Of a stretch of 64,000 bases of DNA, positions 56,408 to 64,000 are shown piece by piece. Numbering within the stretch: position 1 is the first letter of the stretch; each line of letters starts with the position of its first letter. Below the pieces are notes generated by a model. It searched no databases. It was not told the DNA's origin and worked only from the letters and a program-made list of their open reading frames with translations. Where the stretch lies: NCBI RefSeq assembly GCF_008831285.2, contig NC_045146.1:1054001-1118000 (forward strand). The letters are read 5' to 3'. The stretch comes from Nymphaea colorata. Its lineage: Eukaryota > Streptophyta > Magnoliopsida > Nymphaeales > Nymphaeaceae. The translations under genes and the position numbers were made by a program.

Positions 56408-56580
56408 TTGCTAATCATGAAATCATTATCAATCATCAATTCAAAATTCAACAACAAATATATATCATCAATTCAACATTCAACAAGAAATATCATCAAT
56501 TCAACATTCAACAAGAAATATATATCATCAATTCAACATTCAACAAGAAATATATATAATCAATTCAACATTCATGATTC
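56408..56580. repeat. Short tandem repeats in the hAT 3' region
   Basis: Several copies of 'caattcaacattcaacaag' separated by 'aaatatatatcat', period about 28-36 bases. Non-coding, beyond the transposase stop. Confidence 0.85.
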
Positions 56581-56723
56581 AACAACAAATGTACGTTTTG
56601 AGTTCACAAAAAACACAGTTCATAGAGTCATCAATACATATTCTTCATCATCAAACGCCTTCATAGTCCATACATCAATACATATTAGATATTACATCAT
56701 CATTCATAATTCATAAAACAGAG

Positions 56724-58643
56724 TTACGTTTCACTTACACTTCCACCAATATGTTGATTTTCTTGAATGCTTGGAACGATATCATCATCATCAAATACCT
56801 CAGAAGGAATAACAGGATCAGAAAAATCCATGTTAGCAACATATAAGTTGTGTTGTCCATCGAAATCAAATTCATCTGGTTTTACATCCCAATATTGCGA
56901 TGATCTACATCTGCATTTATTAAAGATGAAAATTAAACAATTAAAAATATGTACCCCAAAAATATAAAAAAACTAATACAACATAACAAATTGAGCAAAA
57001 CAAAACAACCTAATATTGAAATACCTGTATTCATTTTCTTTTCTTGAAAGAAGACGCAAATTGGAATGCACATAAACCAAGTCCTCTGCACGTTGGCTAG
57101 TGAGCTTGTTCCTTTTAATGTTGTGTATATGACCATATATGCTCCAATTTCTTTCACAACACGATGATGTAACAGGTTGTGATAGTAACCTCAAAGCAAG
57201 TTTATGAAGCACGGGCATTTCTGATCCATAGGATGCCCACCAATCAAAAGGACTCATGTCTTCTCTTGCTTGTGCTGCACCTTCTGAATTAAAATCTCCT
57301 AAAGAAAACTTGTTATATTCACACATAGCTTGTGTTCTGGTATAAGAATCTATAAAAAGTCGGTCCATACATGACATTCTTTGAGTGTTTAACTCATCAT
57401 CTAGATGTGGAGTAACACGTCCAGGAGCTCCTTCAATCCATTTTTTCGTGTAATATTTGGGATTTAAAGAATGAGCAATGCAATGCAAGGAAGTATTGCT
57501 TTTATCCCATCTTTCAACTAATATTGTACTTATACGATCAAAGAACTCTGAATGATCAATTACAATGTCTTTTTTTTCTTTCTTAAAAACTATACATTGA
57601 ATTTCTTCAATCATATTTTCCCACATTGCGTAAATAGGCTCATCTTTATCAACAGCTCTCAACATGCACCAAATTGGTTCTGTAAAATCCAAAAAATATG
57701 TAATTTTATCCCACCATTTATCTTCAACAATAAGGTTTTTAAAACTTTGAGCTTTAGCCTCATCTTCAACCCGATAAAAGCTACACTCTCTACTAAACAC
57801 CATTTGAATAAGTGCATCTCGCACTCTTTGAATTCTTTTCAACATGACAATTATTGAAGCAAATCGTGTCTCTGCAACCTTTAACAATCTCAAATCAGAA
57901 TAACTACTAAAAAGAGACAATGCATGTTGGTGATTAACGATGAAATTTCTAATAGTTCTCACATCTTTTTCAATCTCTTGAATCCATGAAAATAGTTCAT
58001 GTCCCTTAGGATCTACATCTTCACTTGGAGGATTGCATATGTCCTTAAGTGCTAAATTCAAAGTATGTGCTACACATGGAGTCCAAAAAATATGTGGAAA
58101 ATCATACCTCAAACTAAGTCCAGCACTTTTGCATACAGCAGCATTGTCTGTAATGAGCTGCACCACCTTATCAGAACCAACCTCCTTGATGGCTTCTACA
58201 AATAATTGCTTCAAATATCCTACATCTTTATATTTTCCAGACGCATCAACTGCCTTCAAAAATATTGGTTCATCACGTGCAATGGCAATGAAATTAATTA
58301 GTGGACATCTTTGAATATCTGTCCACCCATCAGAAACAATTGATACTCCAGTCGTGTTCCATTTAAACTTTTTTCTTTCCAAACTTTGTTCAACCTCATT
58401 TTTTTCATTAAGAAGAAGTGATGTGTGTAACCTTTCTGAACCAGGAGGTTGATATCCTGCTAACTTGCTATTTGCAAGCATAGTACAAGCCTTCTTCCAA
58501 TATGGATTTCTAGCTACATTGAAAGGAATGCAACTAGAATAGAAAAACTTAGCAATCACTTTATCTATTTCTGTCCTATCGCAAGAATCAAAACATGTCT
58601 CTATAGTCTTTCTTTTCTTATCAGAACTTTTAAGATTTGTCAC
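56724..58643 (-). CDS. hAT-family transposase (DUF659 and hATC), two exons, N terminus damaged
   Basis: Exon 1 runs 58643-57025 and exon 2 56910-56724. The donor (AATACAG|GTATTT) and acceptor (AAATGCAG|ATG) are canonical; splicing keeps frame and adds an acidic tail (SSQYWDVKPDEFDFDGQ...) typical of this plant hAT group, ending in TAA. Domains: FFYSSCIPFNVARNPYW and VSIVSDGWTDIQRCPLINF (DUF659, first catalytic Asp), VQLITDNAAVCKSAG and WTPCVAHTLNLALKDI (RNase H-like core), and the hATC dimerisation block LLSQPVTSSCCERNWSIYG with RAEDLVYVHSNLRLL. The 5' end is unresolved: the exon opens after a stop in scrambled sequence without an in-frame ATG, and no BED zinc finger is seen. It probably lacks its DNA-binding end and is not autonomous. 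Confidence 0.82.
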
Positions 58644-60007
58644 AATAATACTTGTTTTCTTCTTGTTGTGTAATACATTGATTTGTCACAATAATACATT
58701 GATTTGTCTCTATAGTCTTTATTATTGTTATCACAATAATACCTGTAATGAGCTGCACCACCTTATCAGAATCAAAACATGTCTCTATACTTGTTATTCC
58801 AAGATCAATGTGTGGAGTATTAAAAAGTAGAAACATAGTGTACTACAAGATGCTTCTTCATTCATGAAAGGGGAAATGAAATGAAGTGTTCGCCGAAGAA
58901 ATGGGAGAACGCATTAAACAAAAGGAGTGACAAGTCATAACAATTTTACAAAGTTTGTTTGGTAGGGAAACCAAAAATTCTACATGAAACATGAGATGCT
59001 AATCTAAGACTACACAGTGGTCTCGTGTTTGTGCCCTCATTTTTCATTAATGATCAGACCATATGCAAACTAATATTAATATACAATTCTTCCTAAAAAA
59101 TATTCACCCAAAAACATATTCTTCACATTTAATCACCACAAACACCAATGTGATAACAACATCAAGTATTGCCATTGTTGGTAGTTAAATAAAAGCATCT
59201 ACAAAAATCATCTAAATAAAACCAACACATAGAATGCTGTAATATAAGACTAATGTTGGGAAAAGAAGTGTTCTCTTCTATGGCAATTGGCAATATGACT
59301 CTTAGATGGCTGCTCCTACATGTATCAATAGGCACTACATCACAGTATGATAGGATGCACCCACTACTTTTTAAATCAGAAAACTAAGTACACAACACAC
59401 ATGGGCCAAAGCAGAATTTTGTATACTGCACATCACACAGCTAGTAGCCTAGTACTGCAAAATATACTTTAATTTTGTTCCTAAACTAAGCAATCACACA
59501 GCTAGTAAGTAGTAACTGCAAAATATACTTTAATAACATCGAATAGTGAGCAAATTTTGTGGTTAGATGAATAGCCATAACTAGCGAATCAGCCATAACA
59601 TTGTACTCTGGATACATTTTATCGAGAGCAGAAAGTAATTATATGTACAGTAAATGAGTAAAGTACTTCACATCCACGTCGGGCTGCAAACTGCAAAGAG
59701 ATTCTATAAACCGAAACCAGTGGCACCTGAAACTTTGACCGCCATTTCATTAGCAAAATGTAACCCACAAAGAGGGTAGTAAAGCGTTGAATTCTAGCTC
59801 GACAGAAAAGGGTTTCACTCCATCACTCCAACAACTAACCAACTAAGAAGCTGCAAGTCATAGTTCGAGTTACGTTCAAAAAAAAAAACACGTATGTGAA
59901 AGAGAGATGGCGGTCAATTAGTTCAAACTTCAAAGGGTGAGAAATCTGCAAACAAGAAGTTCGACGGTCACCTTCTGCCACAAGCGCAACAGAACTCGGG
60001 AGAGCAA
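58644..60007. other. hAT 5' internal region, no intact exon found
   Basis: 58640-58800 is a patchwork of fragments copied from the transposase exon. 58850-60007 is non-coding AT-rich sequence; any upstream transposase exon with a BED domain would be expected here or further right, but I could not identify one. Confidence 0.5.
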
Positions 60008-60059
60008 ATGGGGAGTTCAGAAAGAGCAGAAAAATGTCACCAAGAACTGAAGAACACTT

Positions 60060-60270
60060 GGAAGCGAGAGAGAGAGTTTACCGCACGCAGCGCAGAGAGA
60101 GGGAGCAGTGCAGACAGAAGGAGCGGTTGGCGGCGTCGCAGAGAGAGGGAGCAGCGCAGAGAGAAGGAGCGGCCGGCGGCGTCGCAGAGAGAGGGAGCAG
60201 CACAGAGAGCAGAGAGAGAGAGAGGGCAGCACAGAGAGCAGAGAGAGGGCGAGAGGGAGAGGGAGAGAAG
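60060..60270. repeat. GA-rich minisatellite in the hAT 5' end
   Basis: Imperfect repeats of 'gcagagagagggagcagc' with 'ggcggcgtcgcagagaga' interspersed. On the minus strand this is a CT-rich tract, probably the transposase leader or promoter-proximal region. Open frames here are low-complexity artefacts. Confidence 0.75.
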
Positions 60271-60685
60271 CCGACTAGCCGAGCGTGCCCTAACCTAAAT
60301 CATGTTAAAATTAAAAAAACGCCCAAAATGTTGACGGAAAAGGGCAGGTGCGGCTTCACCGCACCCGACTCGCGTCAAATGCGAGTCGGGTGCGCGTCCG
60401 AAAATGGACGAATTCAGTCAGGTGCGGCTGACCACACCCGACTCACGTTGACCTTTTTGGGTGCGCACCTAAAGCGCACCCACACCCGCACCTGCAATGC
60501 GTCGACACGGGTGCGGGTTCAAGTTGGACGCACCCAGGTATCATTGCCTTTAAATGTTAATGGAACCTCTCACACAAATGATTGAGGCGTGTGAGAGAGA
60601 AACCTTTGTTCGTGGACGTAGACTCGATCCTGAGTCGAACCATGTTAAAACTCTCTGTCTTGGTGTTTTGCCTTTCTCCCTTTTA

Positions 60686-60697
60686 TGGTATCAGAGC
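60686..60697 (+). promoter_or_regulatory. Copia-5 primer-binding site
   Basis: TGGTATCAGAGC, the standard complement of the initiator tRNA-Met 3' end used by most plant Copia elements. It marks the end of the 5' LTR. Confidence 0.9.
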
Positions 60698-61463
60698 CAG
60701 ACACGGTCATCTTCCTTTTCTACAACCACCGGGTGTTCCAGCTAGCAATCCAGCCTACAGTGGGTTCAAAACGTGTTGATTGCTGGATCAGAAGATTTCT
60801 GATGAAATTCCGAGCAAAACGAGCCCAAGAATGCTCGATTTGGCCCAAGAACGAGCTCGGAATCTGAATTTGAAGTTTCATCAGAGTTTTTTGGGCGAAG
60901 GCCGTTTTCCGGCGATCCCGAAGAATCCTGGCGGAATATTCCGCCGTGTTCTTCCGTCATCGGCGAAGAACCACGGTTTTGTGTCATCATCAGCGGGACA
61001 CGACAGAGATTCGCGAGTCCCGTCGAGTCTCACGCAGCCGCGTCAGCACCTCTCGTCAAATCCCGCCTCTGTGTCGCGTTTAACACCTTTTTCAAGCGAC
61101 ACCGAGTCCCGCTCAACACGTGTCGGGCTTCTTTCAACACAAACAAGACAGTGTCATCGTGTCCTTGGCCTTTCTTGCACGTGTCCAGGTGTTGACACCC
61201 CCGAAATCATCATTCTCACCGGCGGAAAAGGCAAAACTTGTTGCTTCTTCAAATCTTCGGCGCTGATTCCTCCGACACCCGTTTTGGACGATCTTTAGTT
61301 CGTTGGAATCGTCTTCATCTCAGCTTTCTATCCTCCAAACCTCAGATTTTTCTGAGTTGAGACCAGGGCAGCGTTGTGGATTTTTCAAGTGCCACCATTG
61401 AGGTTGCAAGAACAGAATAGTCGTGAGGTTGTGGGTTCTCTCCCTCTATTTTTTCATTCAAAA
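60698..61463 (+). other. Copia-5 leader
   Basis: About 770 bp between the primer-binding site and gag. A 172-codon open frame (60780-61298) lacks an ATG start and has no family motif. Likely untranslated leader with packaging signals. Confidence 0.6.
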
Positions 61464-64000
61464 ATGACTGAAAACAATACCAATCATGCTTCAGAGTCTG
61501 CTACACCAGACACATCTCAAACTACAGGTCAGATTTTTCCTGTTCTTCCTGCGCCTACAAATCTTCAGTATTTGCTTTCCATTAAGCTTGCATCAAACAA
61601 TTATTTGATTTGAGAATCTCAGTTTACGCCTCTCTTTAAGAGTTATAATCTTATGGGTTTCATAGATGGTAAACAACCATGTCCCTCTGAATGGATTGAT
61701 GACAACAATGGCTTCCAATGTCGGAATCCAAAGTATGATGAATGGTACAGATTAGATCAGCTTTTATTAAGTTGGATTCTTTCATCTTTAACTGATCTTG
61801 TTCGTAGTCATGTTGTGGGAATTTCTTCCTCTCATGAATTATGGGATGCCCTCAAACGTATGTATGCTGCTCGCTCAAGAGCAAAAATCCAGCAGTTGAG
61901 AAACCAACTTCAGAACTTAAGAAAAGGCACTGAAACTATTTCGGAATATTTCTGCAGAGCAAGAAGTATTGCTCACCAATTAGCTCTTGCATCCAAACCA
62001 GTGGATGATGATGATTTGATCACCTACATCATGACTGGTTTACCATCGGGAGAATATGGGTCTCTTAGAACTGCGTTGAACACTAGGGTTGATCCCATTA
62101 ATATGGAAGACTTGCTTGCTATGTTGCTTATTCATGAGGCGCAATTGGATGAAGTTGATAATCTCCCTATTGGAACTCCATCAGCAAATTTTACGATGAA
62201 AAATCAAAATTTTGGTGGCAATCGCTTTAAACATAACAGAGGTCGCAATAAAACTCAAGATCGTTCTTCGAAAAATCAGGTTGGATCTTGCTTTGCTTGT
62301 GGAAATAATGGTCATATTGCTGCAAATTGTCGCACAGTTTGTCAAGCATGTCGTCAGCCTGGCCATGGGGCTTTGAAGTGCAAAGCATATAAAATACAGA
62401 AATTTGATGCTGCTCCATCTATTGAAGCGCATACTGCTGATGCTTATGGGTCATTTGATCATGGAGGATGGTACCCTGACTCTGGAGCCACCCATCATGT
62501 AACGCCAGATTTCAACACCTTGACAATCCAATCTAACTACAATGGAGGAGATCAAGTTCGCATCGGAAATGGCCAAGGTTTGAACATTACACACACTGGT
62601 ACCTCTGTTTTCTCTCATCTTGATTCTAAGTTCATCATGAAAGATATTTTACATGTGTCATCTATCACCAAAAATTTGCTTTCTGTACACAAGTTTACGA
62701 AAGATAATGATGTGTTGCTTGAATTTCACCCGCAATTTTGTTATGTTAAGGATGCCAAGACAGGGCAGGTTCTTCTCAAGGGAAATAATGAGCGCGGGCT
62801 CTACAAGCTGCACTTGGGAGATATTGGGAGTCAACCAACGGCTCTTCTTGGTGAACGAACTATGCAGCAAAAATGGCATGATCGACTTGGGCATCCTTCC
62901 ATGAAAATTGTGCAGCATGTCCTTAGTAAATATGGACTTCCTTCTAGTTTCAATAAAACTGACTCTTTGTGTGAAGCATGTCAAATGGGGAAGAGTCATA
63001 GTTTACCTTTTTCTAGTTCATCTCATGAAATAAATGGACCATTAGACATTATATTTTCTGATGTTTGGGGCCCTGCGCTCATTGCTTCCATGCAAGGATA
63101 TTATTATTATGTTAATTTTGTTGATGGATATTCAAGGTTCACTTGGTTATTTATTATTAAAAGAAAGTCTGAAGTTTTGACTATTTTTCGAGACTTTCAA
63201 AAACTTGTTGAGAGACAATTTGGGCGACCCATCAAGGCATTTCAAAGTGATTGGGGAGGAGAATATAGATCCCTATCCACTTACTTAAAGTCATGTGGAA
63301 TTGATCATCGCATTTCTTGCCCTCACACTCATCAGCAAAATAGGAGAGTCGAGCTAAAACATCGTCACATAGTAGAAACAGGTCTCGCCTTACTTGCTCA
63401 TTCTAGCATTCCCCTCAAGTTTTGGGATTTTGCCTTTCTTACAACTGCATTTCTTATTAACCGTTTGCCATCACCTGTTACAAATATGAAAAGTCCATTT
63501 CAGCTGCTTTTTAACCAAATCCCTGACTATGCCTTTCTTAAAACCTTTGGATGTGCCTGCTACCCTCATCTTCGTCCTTACAATACTCACAAATTACAAT
63601 ATCGCAGCACCAAATGCATATTTCTTGGCTATAGCACCACACACAAAGGCTATCTTTGCTTGAATTCTTCCACTTCAAGACTCTATATTTGCCGTAATGT
63701 CATTTTTGATGAGAATGTTTTTCCTTATCAATCCACATCTGCCCCCAAACCTAAGCCACCATCTTCTTCTATCTCTCCACCAATGGAGATTCCTCTCCCC
63801 ATTACAGCCTGGTCACCATCACCATCACCACCACCATCCATTTCTCCACATGAACCTGCCATTACCACATCACCACCATCTTCCCCTTCACCACCCGCAC
63901 AAACATCACCTTCCACTTCACCACCCTCTCCCTTCCCACTATCCTTACCTAATGAATCACCTCCTCCAGCCCCCAAAACTCACTCCATGATCACTTGCCT
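61464..64000 (+). pseudogene. Copia-5 gag-pol, one early stop codon, continues past the window
   Basis: Starts at ATG 61464. A TGA at 61611-61613 (codon 50, where Copia gag usually has Trp after NYLI) interrupts it; the same frame is then open for 2387 bases to the window edge. Motifs: gag SRAKIQQLRNQLQNLRKGTE, two zinc knuckles (CFACGNNGHIAANC and CQACRQPGHGALKC), protease WYPDSGATHHVT with intact DSGA, HVSSITKNLLSVHKF, integrase WHDRLGHPSMKIVQH with CEACQMGKSHSLPF, DVWGPALIASMQGYYYY, FQSDWGGEYRSL, a QQNRRVELKHRHIVETG block (Glu kept, neighbouring Gly and Arg changed), then CIFLGYSTTHKGYLC and a Pro/Ser-rich linker. RT lies beyond the window. It looks relatively young; whether it is active cannot be judged because of the stop and the LTR insertion. 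Confidence 0.9.

Larger units (their letters stand above)
56238..60546 (-). mobile_element. hAT DNA transposon, 4.3 kb, with 8-bp target duplication
   Basis: Flanked by identical cctttaaa copies (56230-56237 and 60547-60554), the 8-bp duplication typical of hAT. The ends form imperfect inverted repeats: left CTATGTCACCTGAGTGCG, right (reverse complement) CAATGATACCTGGGTGCG, 14 of 18 matching. Subterminal regions are full of GGTGCGGGTGC-type motifs on both sides (56252-56335 and 60340-60535), likely transposase-binding repeats. It encodes a hAT transposase on the minus strand. Inserted in the 5' LTR of Copia-5. Confidence 0.88.
56070..64000 (+). mobile_element. Ty1/copia element (Copia-5), runs off the window; 5' LTR split by a hAT
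   Basis: Plus-strand element. The proposed 5' LTR is 56070-56237 plus 60555-60685 (about 300 bp once the hAT and one target copy are set aside), starting TGAAGATAATGC and ending just before the primer-binding site TGGTATCAGAGC at 60686-60697. A leader of about 770 bp follows, then gag-pol from 61464 to beyond the window. The LTR start is inferred from where the inverted repeat stops and from the TG terminus; the 3' LTR lies outside the window. Confidence 0.7.

Noticed and set aside
56408-56716. 102-codon open frame within the hAT element
   Set aside because: It is made of the Asn/Ile/Ser-rich tandem repeat and overlaps the transposase exon on the other strand.
60008-60585. 96- and 183-codon open frames at the hAT right end
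   Set aside because: Products of the GA-rich minisatellite; one crosses the transposon boundary and the target duplication.
60780-61298. 172-codon open frame in the Copia-5 leader
   Set aside because: Begins at TTG, has no motif and sits between the primer-binding site and gag, where a leader is expected.
63697-63990. His/Pro-rich 97-codon protein
   Set aside because: Wrong frame over the Pro/Ser-rich integrase-RT linker of Copia-5.

Overview
This is flowering-plant nuclear DNA. A plant aspartyl protease and four plant G-type lectin receptor kinases sit in AT-rich sequence packed with Ty1/copia elements, one long LTR with the terminal pattern of Ty3/gypsy-type elements, a hAT DNA transposon and a tRNA-derived SINE. 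I cannot name the species. No prokaryotic, organellar, rRNA, tRNA or CRISPR feature is visible.

Layout. 1-2.9 kb is non-coding upstream DNA with a 58-bp tandem repeat. 2.9-4.4 kb holds an intronless, GC-rich aspartyl protease close to APF2. 6.4-23.0 kb contains short exon-like blocks of an unrecognised host gene; one exon is split by an 8.4-kb Copia element (8257-16671), which is itself interrupted by a 3.1-kb solo LTR (9170-12303) with a 5-bp target duplication. A second Copia element (to 22824) and a degenerate third one (23.5-25.3 kb) follow. A SINE with an 18-bp target duplication lies at 25.5 kb.

27.2-50.7 kb is a receptor-kinase cluster: copy 1 (minus) and copy 2 (plus) are head to head, and copies 3 and 4 (plus) are in tandem. 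The roughly 11 kb between copies 2 and 3 is filled with a truncated minus-strand Copia element, a decayed plus-strand Copia fragment and a relic of another kinase upstream region. The four kinases have the same architecture (signal peptide, B-lectin, EGF-like, PAN, membrane segment, non-RD kinase), but different domains group the copies differently, which suggests sequence exchange between copies.

51.0-56.1 kb is a large imperfect inverted repeat with arms of about 2.2 kb. From 56070 to the right edge lies a plus-strand Copia element whose 5' LTR is split by a 4.3-kb hAT transposon (56238-60546) with an 8-bp target duplication. Its gag-pol frame is open from 61614 to the window edge apart from one early stop codon.

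Functionally, the host content is a secreted protease plus a cluster of candidate surface receptors of a class often linked to defence. Most of the rest records successive mobile-element insertions and local duplications.
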